Source: Acidobacteriaceae bacterium TAA 166
GTDB taxonomy: Bacteria; Acidobacteriota; Terriglobia; Terriglobales; Acidobacteriaceae
Direction of reading: 5' to 3'
DNA length: 64,000 bases
Assembly: GCA_000421065.1 (NCBI GenBank)
Contig: ATWD01000001.1
Coordinates: forward strand, 4,642,001 to 4,706,000
Positions 1 through 10,261 of this stretch are shown here, piece by piece. The first letter of the stretch is position 1. Every line of letters begins with the position of its first letter. The notes under the pieces are model-generated. The model had not been told where the DNA came from. It saw only the letters and a program-made list of their open reading frames with translations, and did no database searches. The translations under genes and the position numbers were made by a program.

Positions 1-681
1 GCGACGCTCGTAACTTGGTTCCTTGCTATTCGCATCCTGGATGACATCAGCGAGAACGTCTCCGCGCTGGATTTGCAGGCCGCAACCGGCCTGCTGGCGA
101 TCATCGTGCTGCTGATTGTCATGAACTGGTTCTTTCACAAGATGTATTGGACGGGATGGATTTCGCTCCATAATCGAAAGAAGCGAGAGCTGACCAGCCA
201 TGAGGGCGCACGGAAAAGACTCTTATGGGGACTTGGACTTCTCGGCTTTTCTTCTTTCTACCGGGAAGGATTCGAGGTTGTACTGTTCCTTCAAAGTTAT
301 CGTCTGAAACTTGGCACTGCGACTGTGTTGGAAGGAGTTTGGATCGGAGTAGCTCTCTCCGCAATCGTGGCTGTGCTTACCTTCGTCGTCCATCGCAAAC
401 TGCCGTATCGCAGGATGCTGATCCTTACCGGGATCATGTTGGGCGTTGTCCTTTTGGTGATGGTTGGGGAGCAGGTACAGGAGATGCAGCTCGCGCACTG
501 GATACCGACCCATGAAATCCCTTGGTTCGCTTCCCACATTCCAACATGGATGGGATTGTGGGTTGCCGTATTTCCCAACGTCGAATCGCTCGCCGGACAA
601 GCCATTGCATTTGTTTTGGTCGTAGGCTCTTACGTCTGGGCCGGAAAGCAAACGCCGGGAAAGCAAGCAGCGCGTATCTGA
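1..681 (+). CDS. FTR1-family iron permease, C-terminal part (5' end outside window)
   Basis: The frame is open from base 1, so the gene starts upstream; 226 residues are visible. The motif YREGFEVVLF near residues 87-96 is the REGxE signature of FTR1/EfeU ferrous or ferric iron permeases, whose acidic residues bind iron in the membrane. Several hydrophobic helices (about residues 28-42, 75-98, 103-125, 137-155 and 170-215) fit the seven-helix fold of this inner-membrane family. The C-terminus is short and basic. The partner genes of the family (EfeO- or cytochrome-type proteins) would have to be upstream, outside the window. The next 480 bases hold no gene. The family call is good; the transported iron species cannot be read from the sequence. 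Confidence 0.85.
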   Translation, partial: ATLVTWFLAIRILDDISENVSALDLQAATGLLAIIVLLIVMNWFFHKMYWTGWISLHNRKKRELTSHEGARKRLLWGLGLLGFSSFYREGFEVVLFLQSYRLKLGTATVLEGVWIGVALSAIVAVLTFVVHRKLPYRRMLILTGIMLGVVLLVMVGEQVQEMQLAHWIPTHEIPWFASHIPTWMGLWVAVFPNVESLAGQAIAFVLVVGSYVWAGKQTPGKQAARI

Positions 682-1160
682 CCAATACTGGCCATAATGT
701 TGGTTTTGTTAAGGGAAGCTGGCTATCAGACGCAAAAGCGTCGTATTTAAGTCTATCGATTGTGAGAAGATTTCGGTCTTTGAGCAGACCCTCGTGGCTG
801 TCTTATGGCGAAGCATCGCGAGGGCCTGGAGATCGACAATCCGACGCTGAGTGACTGGTTTCTGAGTATAGGAGCACGCCAGCGATCAGCCAAGAAAAGC
901 ATCGGCATGGCTGGCGGCATTTTCTCCTGGCAAACAATAGCTTCGGCGGCAGCGGAATCCGCGTGTGCGGCACCGGCGCCTAGGTTGCGGGAAGAGCGTT
1001 TTCTATTACGTTCGGTCGAGTTCCATGAGTGACTCGGCCGGTTATTACCAACTGAGAGCTGAACTTGCCGATGAACCCCTGTCGAATCTTGCATCTTTTC
1101 AAACCCACTCCCCGGGAACAATGTGCCGGGCCACACTGACATGGATTTTCGAGGATACAG
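682..1160. other. Gene-free stretch between the FTR1 gene and a pseudogene
   Basis: I see no convincing coding frame on either strand. Short open frames exist (for example 805-1032 on plus) but have no recognisable domain, no good ribosome-binding site and no protein-like composition. The stretch lies next to a decayed gene and may itself be decayed sequence. Confidence 0.4.
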
Positions 1161-1426
1161 ATGCGTTGGATGGCAGGAGCAATACTGGCAGTAGTTTGCA
1201 CGACGGGGATGGCGCAGAACCTTAATGAGGCACAAGGCGGGCGCGACTCGAACAGGTGGCAAATTAATACACCGCCAATAACGCTTTCATGGGAGCGGTG
1301 CTGGTCACGAATGGCGATGAGGTCCTGCTCGACAAAGGTTATGGCATGGTGGTGTTGGAATGGAACATCCCCAATACGCCCGACACAAAGTTCCGCCTGG
1401 GCTCGATTACCAAACAATATTTTCGT
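1161..1426 (+). pseudogene. Remnant of a serine hydrolase / class C beta-lactamase-like gene
   Basis: A signal-peptide-like start (MRWMAGAILAVVCTTGMAQ) is read from 1161 in one frame. A shifted frame from about 1268 then reads FMGAVLVTNGDEVLLDKGYG, followed by FRLGSITKQYF. The latter carries the SxxK catalytic motif (SITK) of the penicillin-binding-protein/class C beta-lactamase fold, in the usual order for secreted acidobacterial serine hydrolases. A stop codon at 1265 separates the two frames, and the similarity ends near 1426, where the rest of the roughly 350-residue domain (the YxN and KTG-type motifs) is missing. This is therefore a frameshifted, 3'-truncated relic. The family assignment rests on motif recognition only. 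Confidence 0.6.
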
Positions 1427-1576
1427 GAGTGGCTGTATGGATCCAAGAGACTTCGCTCTGTTGGCATAGGCGTCCTGGTGCGGGTCCCGCGTGACCGAGT
1501 CATCGGGGGACGTGTGAGACGGCGTATGGGAACGATTCAAGACGGACACTCCACGGCATGTTTGAAAGTGCCGTTT

Positions 1577-2980
1577 CTACGGTTGCCAGCCGCCACCAAG
1601 CGCCTGGTAGAGCTGCACCAGGGCAGCCCAGACCGCTTGCCGGTCTTGGGCTAACGTGATCTGTCCAGTAAACAGGCTTTCTTCCGCCGTAAGCACGTTG
1701 AGGTAGGTATCGACGCCTCCCTCGTAGCGCAGGTTGGAGAGATGCAGGGCATCTTGCGCGGCTTGGACGAAGATTTCCTGAGCTGCCAGTTGTTCCTGAG
1801 ACCTCTGGTAGGCAATCAGCGCATCGTTGACCTCTTGAAATCCCACGAGAACGGTCTTTTGATAGCTGATCAATGCCTGCTGCTGCTGAGCTTTGGCGAC
1901 GTCGAGATTGCCGCGTAGCCTGCCCCCGGTGAAGAGAGGTTGCGATAGGCCGCCGGCAACATTCCACATCAGGGAGGGAGAGGATACGATCTGCGATAGT
2001 CTGCTGCTCTCCGTACCTCCTGCACCGGTAAGAGTAAGTTGCGGAAAGAACTGTGCCTCGGCGACGCCGACCGCGGCATAGGAGGCAGCAAGATTATTCT
2101 CAGCCTCCAGAACGTCCGGTCTGCGCTCCAATAGCTCTGAAGGCAATCCGGCCGGCACCGAAGGCGGCAGCGGCTGTTGTTCGATGCTTAGACCGCGGGG
2201 AATGGCCGCGGAGTTCTGGCCCAGCAGGACACTCAGAGCATCTTCCTCCTGTCCAATCTGTTGCTGGAGCGCGGGAACCTCGGCCAACGCAGTCTGCAGA
2301 GCCGTCTGCGCCTGTTTGGCGTCCAACTCCGATTGCACGCCCGCCTGAAACAGGCTCTGCGTCAGGTTCATGGAATCGCGATAGGCGGAGACGCTCTTCT
2401 GGGTCTGCTGGAGCTCCAGATCGAGTGTGCGGAGTTGGAAATAATCTTGCGCCACGCTGCTGACCACGCCGATGATGACATTCCTGCGCGCCTGCTCGGT
2501 GGCTAGAAGATTGTCCCTGGCTTCTTCGGTAGCCCGCCGATAGAGGCCCCAGAAGTCCACGGCATAGGAGACACTTCCCGGAAGAGAGAATGTGTTGAAG
2601 GTACGCGCCGGAGTGGATGTTCCGGAGGTGTTGTTTGCTGTCCGCCCGCGCTCGGCCGAAGGATCGATGGAGACTTGCGGAAACTCCGCCGAGCGGGTGG
2701 CCATGACCTGCGCCTGGGCCTGCGCCACCTGTGCCGCGGCGAGATGGATGTCTGTATTGTTCGCCAGCGCCGTGCGGATCAACTGCTGCAAGACTGGGTC
2801 CTTCAGCAGTTCCCACCACTTCTCGTTCGCCAGCGACTCGCTCTCGCTGACAGGCATACGCCACGCGTCGGGAGCAGGAATTACAGGGCGCTTGTACTTG
2901 GGACCGACGGTGCAGCCCTCCACAAAGAACAAAGCTCCCAGGGCAAGTGTTGGAACGAAATGAGCACCCCGTCGCCGCAT
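1577..2980 (-). CDS. RND efflux outer-membrane factor lipoprotein (OprM/NodT type)
   Basis: A 467-residue outer-membrane channel that would complete a tripartite efflux pump. The N-terminus has a signal peptide ending in a lipobox-like stretch (FVEGC), then GPKYKRP, the usual start of mature NodT/OprM-family proteins. Two outer-membrane-efflux repeats follow (about residues 70-260 and 275-460), rich in the long Ala/Gln helices that form the periplasmic tunnel. Length is typical. It starts 2 bases after the pump gene stops and is the last gene of a three-gene minus-strand operon (adaptor, pump, channel). The substrate is unknown. Confidence 0.93.
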   Translation of the reverse strand: MRRRGAHFVPTLALGALFFVEGCTVGPKYKRPVIPAPDAWRMPVSESESLANEKWWELLKDPVLQQLIRTALANNTDIHLAAAQVAQAQAQVMATRSAEFPQVSIDPSAERGRTANNTSGTSTPARTFNTFSLPGSVSYAVDFWGLYRRATEEARDNLLATEQARRNVIIGVVSSVAQDYFQLRTLDLELQQTQKSVSAYRDSMNLTQSLFQAGVQSELDAKQAQTALQTALAEVPALQQQIGQEEDALSVLLGQNSAAIPRGLSIEQQPLPPSVPAGLPSELLERRPDVLEAENNLAASYAAVGVAEAQFFPQLTLTGAGGTESSRLSQIVSSPSLMWNVAGGLSQPLFTGGRLRGNLDVAKAQQQQALISYQKTVLVGFQEVNDALIAYQRSQEQLAAQEIFVQAAQDALHLSNLRYEGGVDTYLNVLTAEESLFTGQITLAQDRQAVWAALVQLYQALGGGWQP

Positions 2981-2982
2981 GC

Positions 2983-5900
2983 CTATCCTTTCGCCTCTTC
3001 TGGATGGGGCGTCTGGCCGGATTGCTTCCTCTTGTTTCGCCGTTTGCCGAACTTCTCCACCGCCACGAAGTAGACCGGCACAAAGAGTACCCCAAGGACC
3101 GTGGCAGCGATCATCCCACCAAACACAGAGGTGCCCAGCGAATGCCGCGAGGCTGAGCCAGCGCCTGTAGCAACGACTAAGGGCAGGACGCCGAAGATGA
3201 ACGCGAACGAGGTCATCAAGATTGGGCGGAAACGAATGCTGGCGCCCTCTAGCGCCGCTTGCTCGACGGACGCTCCCCCCTGAAGACGCAGTCTAGCGAA
3301 CTCGACGATCAGGATCGCATTCTTAGCCGCGAGCCCGACGACCATGATGAATCCGATCTGCGCATAGATATCGTTGTCCAGACCACGCAGCCACGAGGAA
3401 AAAAGCGCTCCGGCGATTCCCAGTGGAACGATGAGGATGACCGCCAGAGGCACGGACCAGCTCTCATAGAGGGCCGCCAATACCAGGAAGACGAAGACTA
3501 TGGCGATGCCCAGCACTGTCGTTGACTGCCCCTGGGTAGTGGACTCCTGATAGGAAAGCCCTGTCCACTGATAGCCATACCCTGCAGGAAGCTTGGTTGC
3601 AAGATTCTGCATGGCATCCATGGACTGGCCGGAACTGTACCCAGGAACTTCACTGCCTTCGATCTCAATCGAGTCAAACATGTTGTACCGGTTCACCACA
3701 TCGGGGCCGGTCGTGTTCGTGGCGGTCGTGATCGTGCTCAACGGCACCATGCTGGTGACATTGTTCTGCGTTCCACGAACATAGAACTTCGAGACGTCAC
3801 TGATATCGGCCCTGTCTTGCGGCTGGGCCTGCATCATGACCTCGTATACCTGCCCAAACTGGTTGAACTGGTTGACGTAGACGCCGCCAAGGAAGGTATC
3901 CAGGGTGGTAAAGACATCTGTGAGCGGAATGCCCATCGTCATGATTTTCGTGCGATCGACGGCAAGCTGAATCTGGGGTGTATCCGCTCGGAACGGAGTG
4001 AATGACCCGGAGAGCGCAGGCACTTTATTGGCCTGGGCGATGAGTTGATTGGCGGTCTTGGAAAGAGCAGCGATGTCGTTCGTACCATTCGTGTCTTGCA
4101 GTTCGAACTGGAATCCTCCCGTCTCTCCCAGGCCTGGAATCGGTGGCGGGTTGAAGCTCGTAATCTGGGCGGTCGGGATGGTCGCAAACTGACGTTGTGC
4201 CTGAGCCAGAATCGCGGTCACCTGTTGGTTGGCGCTGGTGCGCTCACTCCATGGCTTCAGGATGACGAAGAGGCTGGCTACGTTCGAGGAGGAACTGCCG
4301 CCGAGCATACTGAATCCACCGATGCTCACGACGTCCTGAACTCCGGGGATGGCCTTTACGATCTTTTCTGCCTGTCCCGCCACCACTTCCGTGCGGTTGA
4401 GAGCGGCTCCCCCCGGCAACTCCACATTCACCATAAAGTAGCCCTGGTCTTCGGAGGGAACGAGCCCGCTGGGCAGCACGCGGAAGAGCATATACATTCC
4501 TGCGAGAACGACTACCAGAGCTGCGAATACGATCGCCTTTCGGCGAATGGCAAGACCGACCGTTTTTTCGTATCCCTTGAGGGTGAAGTCAAACGAGCGA
4601 TTGAATCCGCCAAAGAGCTTTGCCGTCAGGCCTTTGCTCTCCCCGGCCGGCTTAAGCAACAGCGCGCAAAGCGCGGGACTCAGCGTAAGGGCCTCGAAGG
4701 CGGAGATGATGACGGAGACCACCAGGGTAAGCGCGAACTGTTTGTAGATCTGACCTGTAATTCCTCCCAGAAAGGCCACGGGAATAAAGACCGCGGCCAG
4801 CACAAGCGCAATGGCCATGATTGGGCTTGATACCTCAGCCATCGCGCGTCTGGCCGCTTCTTTGGCATCTACCTTGTCCTTTTCCATGTGCAGCTGGACA
4901 GCTTCCACGACCACAATCGCGTCATCCACGACGAGCCCGACAGCCAGTACAAGACCAAAAAGGGTGAGCGTGTTCAGCGAAAAACCGAGCAAGGTAAAGG
5001 ATGCAGTAGCGCCAACGAGAGACACGGGAACGGCGATGGCCGGGATCAGCGTTGCTCTCCAGTTCTGGAGAAATACATAGACCACGATAAAAACAAGAAC
5101 GAATGCGATCAGCAACGTGTTCAGTACATCGTGAATGGAGGTGGTGACGAAATCCGTAGTATCGAGCGGTACCTGGTACTTGATTCCCGGCGGAAACGTA
5201 GTCGATAGCTGCTTCAGCGTGGCGTTCACCGATTTCTCGACATCCATCGCGTTGGCAGTCGGCAGCTGATAGACGCCGATCATCACGCCGGGCTGCCCAT
5301 TGAGATCACCAAACGTCGTATAGGTCTGCGATCCCAGTTCTACTCTGGCGATGTCTTTGATCTGTACCAGCGAGCCATCGGGATTGGCGCGGATGATGAC
5401 GTTTTGAAACTCTGGAACGGATGTCAGTCGCCCCTGTACCTGTACAGTCAGTTGCAGCTCCTGGCCTTTCGGGGCTGGCTGCTGACCGACCTGTCCCGCC
5501 GGAGCCTGCACGTTCTGGCTGTTGAGAGCGCTGGTGACATCGGACGCCGTGATTCCCAACTGTGCCATCTTCTCGGGGTCCAGCCAGATGCGCATCGCGT
5601 ACTCGTGCTCGCTAAGCACATTGACATTGCCTACGCCCGGCAGGCGGGCGAGCGCGTTGACCAGGTGAATGAGGGCGTAGTTGCTTAGAAAGGTCGAATC
5701 ATAGGTATTGCCCGGCGAGGTGAGCGCAATCATCATCAGCATGCTGCTCGACTGCTGCTTGATGGTGATGCCTTGCTGGGTAACCTGCGACGGCAGTTGC
5801 GGCGTGGCCAGAGAGATACGATTCTGCACGTCGACCTGCGCCAGATCCGGGCTCCGGTCGAGCGAGAAGGTCACCGTCAGGGAGTATTGACCGGTGTTGG

Positions 5901-6150
5901 TGCTCGAAGAGGACATATACATCATGCCCTGAGCGCCGTTGACCTGTTGTTCGATGGGCGTGGCGATCGAGTCCTGAACCTGTTGCGCAGTTGCGCCCGG
6001 GTAGGTCGCCGAAACCTGAATCGTCGGGGGAGTCATCTGCGGATATTCTGCGATGGGCAACGTGCCCAATGCCAGCAGACCGCCGATCAGGATCACGATG
6101 GAGAGGACGCAAGCAAAGATCGGCCGATTAATGAAGAAGCTTGAGAACAT
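2983..6150 (-). CDS. RND multidrug efflux pump, HAE1 family (AcrB/MexB-like)
   Basis: A 1055-residue inner-membrane proton-driven transporter of AcrB length. The N-terminus (MFSSFFINRPIFACVLSIVI) is characteristic of the family. The proton-relay aspartates are present in the TM4 motif GLVVDDAIVVVEA, and the matching lysine in the TM10 motif GLAAKNAILIVEF, so the pump should be functional. Two large periplasmic loops lie between TM1-TM2 and TM7-TM8. The gene lies between the adaptor (upstream, 2-base gap) and the channel (downstream, 2-base gap), so the three are almost certainly cotranscribed. Regulation is not visible: no TetR-type regulator lies next to the operon. Confidence 0.96.
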   Translation of the reverse strand: MFSSFFINRPIFACVLSIVILIGGLLALGTLPIAEYPQMTPPTIQVSATYPGATAQQVQDSIATPIEQQVNGAQGMMYMSSSSTNTGQYSLTVTFSLDRSPDLAQVDVQNRISLATPQLPSQVTQQGITIKQQSSSMLMMIALTSPGNTYDSTFLSNYALIHLVNALARLPGVGNVNVLSEHEYAMRIWLDPEKMAQLGITASDVTSALNSQNVQAPAGQVGQQPAPKGQELQLTVQVQGRLTSVPEFQNVIIRANPDGSLVQIKDIARVELGSQTYTTFGDLNGQPGVMIGVYQLPTANAMDVEKSVNATLKQLSTTFPPGIKYQVPLDTTDFVTTSIHDVLNTLLIAFVLVFIVVYVFLQNWRATLIPAIAVPVSLVGATASFTLLGFSLNTLTLFGLVLAVGLVVDDAIVVVEAVQLHMEKDKVDAKEAARRAMAEVSSPIMAIALVLAAVFIPVAFLGGITGQIYKQFALTLVVSVIISAFEALTLSPALCALLLKPAGESKGLTAKLFGGFNRSFDFTLKGYEKTVGLAIRRKAIVFAALVVVLAGMYMLFRVLPSGLVPSEDQGYFMVNVELPGGAALNRTEVVAGQAEKIVKAIPGVQDVVSIGGFSMLGGSSSSNVASLFVILKPWSERTSANQQVTAILAQAQRQFATIPTAQITSFNPPPIPGLGETGGFQFELQDTNGTNDIAALSKTANQLIAQANKVPALSGSFTPFRADTPQIQLAVDRTKIMTMGIPLTDVFTTLDTFLGGVYVNQFNQFGQVYEVMMQAQPQDRADISDVSKFYVRGTQNNVTSMVPLSTITTATNTTGPDVVNRYNMFDSIEIEGSEVPGYSSGQSMDAMQNLATKLPAGYGYQWTGLSYQESTTQGQSTTVLGIAIVFVFLVLAALYESWSVPLAVILIVPLGIAGALFSSWLRGLDNDIYAQIGFIMVVGLAAKNAILIVEFARLRLQGGASVEQAALEGASIRFRPILMTSFAFIFGVLPLVVATGAGSASRHSLGTSVFGGMIAATVLGVLFVPVYFVAVEKFGKRRNKRKQSGQTPHPEEAKG

Positions 6151-6152
6151 GG

Positions 6153-7487
6153 TTAGTTCTCCTTCGGCATCATCGTGGCTGAGCCTTTGGCGGAAGATGC
6201 GGGAGAGGGAAGTGGTGAGGTCGGCATTTTAGAGCCTGCTTCGCCCTCCTCGGCTGTAGGGACCGTCAGTGCAGGTCCCTCCTGCGCTTGGACCGTCATT
6301 CCGGGCTGGACCTTTTGGACACCTTCTACAACGACCCGGTCTCCCGGTTGAAGTCCGGAGCTCACGATCTCGAGATTCGCTACTGTCGCCCCGGTGGTCA
6401 CTGTACGTTGCTGAACCTTGTTATCCGATCCAACCACAAATACCGATTGCGTTCCCTGCAACTGCTGAATTGCCCCTTGTGGAACGAGGAGAGCGTTGAC
6501 CGCGTCTCTTGCCACAAATCGCACGCGCGCAAACAAGCCAGGCTTCAGCACGCCTTCGGGGTTCGGAAACGTTGCTCGTATGGATAGCGTCCCTGTGGTT
6601 GTGCTCACGGTCGGAGCCACCATGTCGACGGTCCCGGAATGACCGTAAACCGAGCGGTCGCCCAGGATCAACTGGATCGGATGTGCTTGCTTCGGTTGCT
6701 GGCGTCTGCGATTTGTATAGGAAAGGTAATCGCTCTGGCTGATGGCAAACGTCACATACATAGGCGAGATGCTGTAGATGGTATCCAGCAATGTGGACCC
6801 GCTCTGGATCAGGTCACCAACCTTAACCTGCGATGTCCCGATGCTTCCCGTCATGGGAGCGGAGATGCGGGTGTAATTTACATTCAGTTGCGCTGCCGCG
6901 ACCTGCGCCTGCGCCGATTCAACCTGAGCCTGATTCTCTTTCGCGGTGGCCACCGCGCTATCGAGTTGTTGCTGGCTGACGGCATGCTGCTGTGTCAGCG
7001 GCGTATAGCGGTCTACGATCTTCTGCGCGTTGTTGACGGTCTCCTGTTGGACCTCCAGCGTTGCTTTTGCCTCCTGGAGCGTCGCCTGATACGGGCGCGG
7101 ATCGATTACAAAGAGCAACTGTCCTTTCTGGACAATGGAGCCCTCTTTGAACGCAATTTGCTGGAGAAATCCCTGCACCTGAGAGTGAATCTCTACGACA
7201 TTCACCGCCTCGGTTTCGCCGACATATTCGCTATAAATCGGAACCGTTTGCGGTCGAAGGGTGCTGACGACGACGGCGGTGGGCGTGGGTGCGGCCTGAC
7301 TCGTCTGCGTGCCCTTTCCCCTGGAGCATGCCGTCATCATTGCCAGCGACCCTAGGGACAGGAGTGCAATCCATCGAATCCATTGGCTCCGTGGGAGGTC
7401 AATGGATGAGCGATGGCCATCTGGCTGAAGTTGAGCGGATTTACATCGGTGCGCTTGCTGTTGTGCCTGGCCCGGGAAGATCTGCAT
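6153..7487 (-). CDS. RND efflux periplasmic adaptor lipoprotein (AcrA/MexA-like)
   Basis: The membrane-fusion protein linking the pump to the outer-membrane channel. After a basic leader, a hydrophobic segment ends in a lipobox-like MMTAC, predicting a lipoprotein anchored in the inner membrane. The core has a biotinyl-lipoyl half motif, a long coiled-coil hairpin (about residues 120-190), the second lipoyl half (ISAPMTGSIG), a beta-barrel and a C-terminal membrane-proximal domain. The ATG at 7487 is used here; a TTG at 7499 is in frame but less likely. Residues before the signal helix are unusually many (about 35), so the true start may lie further in. First gene of the RND operon. Confidence 0.92.
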   Translation of the reverse strand: MQIFPGQAQQQAHRCKSAQLQPDGHRSSIDLPRSQWIRWIALLSLGSLAMMTACSRGKGTQTSQAAPTPTAVVVSTLRPQTVPIYSEYVGETEAVNVVEIHSQVQGFLQQIAFKEGSIVQKGQLLFVIDPRPYQATLQEAKATLEVQQETVNNAQKIVDRYTPLTQQHAVSQQQLDSAVATAKENQAQVESAQAQVAAAQLNVNYTRISAPMTGSIGTSQVKVGDLIQSGSTLLDTIYSISPMYVTFAISQSDYLSYTNRRRQQPKQAHPIQLILGDRSVYGHSGTVDMVAPTVSTTTGTLSIRATFPNPEGVLKPGLFARVRFVARDAVNALLVPQGAIQQLQGTQSVFVVGSDNKVQQRTVTTGATVANLEIVSSGLQPGDRVVVEGVQKVQPGMTVQAQEGPALTVPTAEEGEAGSKMPTSPLPSPASSAKGSATMMPKEN

Positions 7488-7499
7488 CCTGACTCTCAA

Positions 7500-7716
7500 T
7501 GAACGGAATTCGTGCTCTGAGCTATCGCATAAAATGCCCTATTTTTTAGATGCTAATTCAGATCGCCGGGTTATCAGCAGATCTGAGATTTTAGCCGTAT
7601 AGCGTTCTATCCGATCAATTTTGCGACCATGCGGATCACGGGATCATGAATGAGTTGTAAATTGCTCTGGCAGGCCTGGGCCAGCAATGAAGCGCACTCG
7701 CGCAATAACATGAAGT
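7500..7716. promoter_or_regulatory. Divergent intergenic region
   Basis: This AT-richer gap separates the RND operon (minus) from the membrane/TPR gene (plus) and must carry both promoters. I could not pick out a convincing -35/-10 pair or operator. Confidence 0.4.
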
Positions 7717-9975
7717 ATGCCGATACAAATATCGTTTTCAAAGATTCGGTCTGAAGCAATCGGTCTCTTGTTATGGACACTCGTTCTGGCTTATGGGGCC
7801 GTCTCAGGTCTACAGACTGTGGCAGATTTCGATCTGGGCTGGCAAATGGCAGATGCGCGTCATCCGTTGTCCTCGGTTGACATGCTCTCTTATACGGTGC
7901 CGGGAGCACCGTGGATCTATCCTCCGCTGGCAGGCGTTGTTTTCCGGCTGTTGTTTCACCTTGGCGGCTATGTCGCCATCTCATGGTTCTGTGTCTTCGC
8001 TCTTTTAGCGACACTTTCGGTTGTGGCGTGGCGCAGCAGGCCAACGGTTCTGCTTTTACTGCTGGTTGCTGTTCCCGCGCTGGCTGGGCAGATGATTCCT
8101 CGCTCCGGGCTTTTCACCGTAGTGATCGCCGCAATATATACGCGCGTGCTCCTGTCTCACTTCTCAGGAAAGAGCAGTCGCAGGTTATGGCTACTGCCGC
8201 CGCTGATGATCTTCTGGGTCAATCTGCATACAGGCTTTATCGCCGGCCTTGGGTTGATGGCGGGTTATATCGCCGCAGAGGCCGTTGATTCCGTCCGCGC
8301 GTCCGAGCGGCAGCAGGCTCTCGACCGGCTCAAGGTGGCTGCTCCGTGGCTGATTGCAGGCATGGCATGTACGCTGCTGAACCCGTGGGGTTTCCATATA
8401 TATCGCGCAATCGCTGCGCAGGAGCATCCATCGAAGCTGCAATCCACCGTGATCGTGGAATTGAACCCCTTGTACAGGGAATTCTCCTGGAGTCGACCGC
8501 ATCTGCTCGCCCCGCTGAACGCCGTCTGGTGGCTGCTCGCCCTCTCCATCCTTGCGATCGCTTCGCTGATACGCTGGAGACGAATCGGCCTCGCTCTGTT
8601 TCTTGCTCTCTCTGTCTGTATTTGCCTCTTATCGGCGCGGACACAGGGTGTTTACATTCCTATCGCCTGCCTTATTGCCGGCGACGCCTTGTCGGACGAG
8701 GCGCAAACTCTGCGCCTGAGCGCTTTTGCATGGTGGCCGGCTATTCGCAAAGCAGGAGTGCTTGCGGTTGTCGTCTTTGTGGTATGGCGCTGCATCGACG
8801 TAGTTACAGACCGCACAGCTATTCGGGAGGGGCAGATCACCCTCTTTGGCGCCGGAGCATCGTGGTGGCTTCCGCAGGCTGCTGCCGCGTTCGTCGAACA
8901 AAATCACCTGCCAACGGAGTTGTTTTCCACCTTCAACCTGAGCAGTTATCTTGCATGGAGGCTCGGCCCACATTATCGGAACTTTGCAGACGGACGCTAT
9001 CTTCCCTTCGGAGATCGAATCATCTCCGAGCAGCTACGGCTGACAGCTTTGCCACTCGACTCGATCGCATGGAGGCAGGCTGCGGATACATATCATATCC
9101 GGACAATTGTCTTTCCTCTCTCGAGGTTTTACGGAATCGAATCGATTCCGCTGCGTGATGATTGCGAGAGCCACGATTGGGTGCCGGTCTATCTTGATCC
9201 CACGGCCATCGTATTCGTGCGCAGAGATGTGTTGTCACAATCCGGACATTTGATGCCGAGGGTCGATTGCCAGCATCAGCAACTCATCCGCGATATAGAT
9301 AGGAATGCATCGCCACACAGGATGTTCCGGATGCGGCAGTATCAGATGCTTGCCAATGCTGCTGTTATCTATTTTGTTCTGGGTCGTCATGAAGATGCGA
9401 CCAGGACGCTCGAAGAAGCCTGGAAAATCTCCAGAGACGACGATTCGCTTATGGTGCTGAAAGGGCAGGTACAGGCTTCGCAGGGCAAGTTCGATGCAGC
9501 CGAGCACTCCTTTCTCTGTGCTTTACGGATGCATGCATCCGATGCCGCCTGGTATCAGCTTGGACTGCTTTATGCAAATCATCGCCGGTATGCGCAGGCT
9601 ATCGACGCCTTCCGACACGCGCTCGATGCGCGACCAGACTTTGAGATCGAATTGTCGCTGGCAAAAGCTGAAGTGCTCAACGGAGAACAAAATGCGGCAT
9701 TGCAGACTCTCGGCCGGGCGGTAAGCGCGATAACAGACTACGGATCCGATGGGGCGTCGCAAAGAGCCGTCGTCTACGATCTTCGGGCTGTCGCATACAG
9801 TCAGTTATCGAATTGGCCGTCAGCTGTCGCGGCGGAAGAGGCGGCCGTGCGGGAGACTCCTTCGGCGACCGGCCGGTGGAATCTTCTTGCCTCCCTGTAT
9901 GCGGCTGCGGGACAACAGAAGCAAGCATTGCAGGCGAAACAAAGAGCAGAGGCTCTCGCACTGCACCATCCTTGA
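7717..9975 (+). CDS. Polytopic membrane protein (GT-C-like) with C-terminal TPR domain
   Basis: A 752-residue protein in two parts. Residues 1 to about 385 contain about ten hydrophobic helices. The first external loop (DFDLGWQMADARHPLSSVD then SYT...W.YPPLAG) resembles the Asp-containing first loop of GT-C glycosyltransferase-like membrane proteins. A soluble stretch follows (about 390-525). Residues from about 530 to the end are tetratricopeptide repeats (for example AWYQLGLLYANHRRYAQAID). The role is unknown: it could transfer or flip a lipid-linked sugar, or act as a scaffold. It is monocistronic between divergent RND genes and a pseudogene. No clear Shine-Dalgarno sequence precedes the ATG. 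Confidence 0.82.
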   Translation: MPIQISFSKIRSEAIGLLLWTLVLAYGAVSGLQTVADFDLGWQMADARHPLSSVDMLSYTVPGAPWIYPPLAGVVFRLLFHLGGYVAISWFCVFALLATLSVVAWRSRPTVLLLLLVAVPALAGQMIPRSGLFTVVIAAIYTRVLLSHFSGKSSRRLWLLPPLMIFWVNLHTGFIAGLGLMAGYIAAEAVDSVRASERQQALDRLKVAAPWLIAGMACTLLNPWGFHIYRAIAAQEHPSKLQSTVIVELNPLYREFSWSRPHLLAPLNAVWWLLALSILAIASLIRWRRIGLALFLALSVCICLLSARTQGVYIPIACLIAGDALSDEAQTLRLSAFAWWPAIRKAGVLAVVVFVVWRCIDVVTDRTAIREGQITLFGAGASWWLPQAAAAFVEQNHLPTELFSTFNLSSYLAWRLGPHYRNFADGRYLPFGDRIISEQLRLTALPLDSIAWRQAADTYHIRTIVFPLSRFYGIESIPLRDDCESHDWVPVYLDPTAIVFVRRDVLSQSGHLMPRVDCQHQQLIRDIDRNASPHRMFRMRQYQMLANAAVIYFVLGRHEDATRTLEEAWKISRDDDSLMVLKGQVQASQGKFDAAEHSFLCALRMHASDAAWYQLGLLYANHRRYAQAIDAFRHALDARPDFEIELSLAKAEVLNGEQNAALQTLGRAVSAITDYGSDGASQRAVVYDLRAVAYSQLSNWPSAVAAEEAAVRETPSATGRWNLLASLYAAAGQQKQALQAKQRAEALALHHP

Positions 9976-9978
9976 TCG

Positions 9979-10261
9979 CATGAACTGACGCCCAACGAAG
10001 AGAATCCGCGAAATGATGCGACCGGAAAGCGTCTTGATCACGCGCGGTTCGAAAGCACATCCGGCTGCTGGGATTCCTGGTACTGCGGCTCAGTCGATGG
10101 CGCGTCGCCAGAGACAGCCGTCTCTTGGCCACTTGCCACGCTTTGACAAATCCACTCGGTCCCCGTGGATTCCAGTTAATCTTTATGACCTGGTTGTTCG
10201 GCGTACCTGTTTGAACGTCAACCCACTGCTGTAGGTGGATCCACACGCCGAACATCCCGAG
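9979..10261. other. Gene-free stretch
   Basis: No frame on either strand shows a recognisable protein. It lies directly upstream of the HxlR remnant and probably contains other decayed sequence. Confidence 0.4.
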
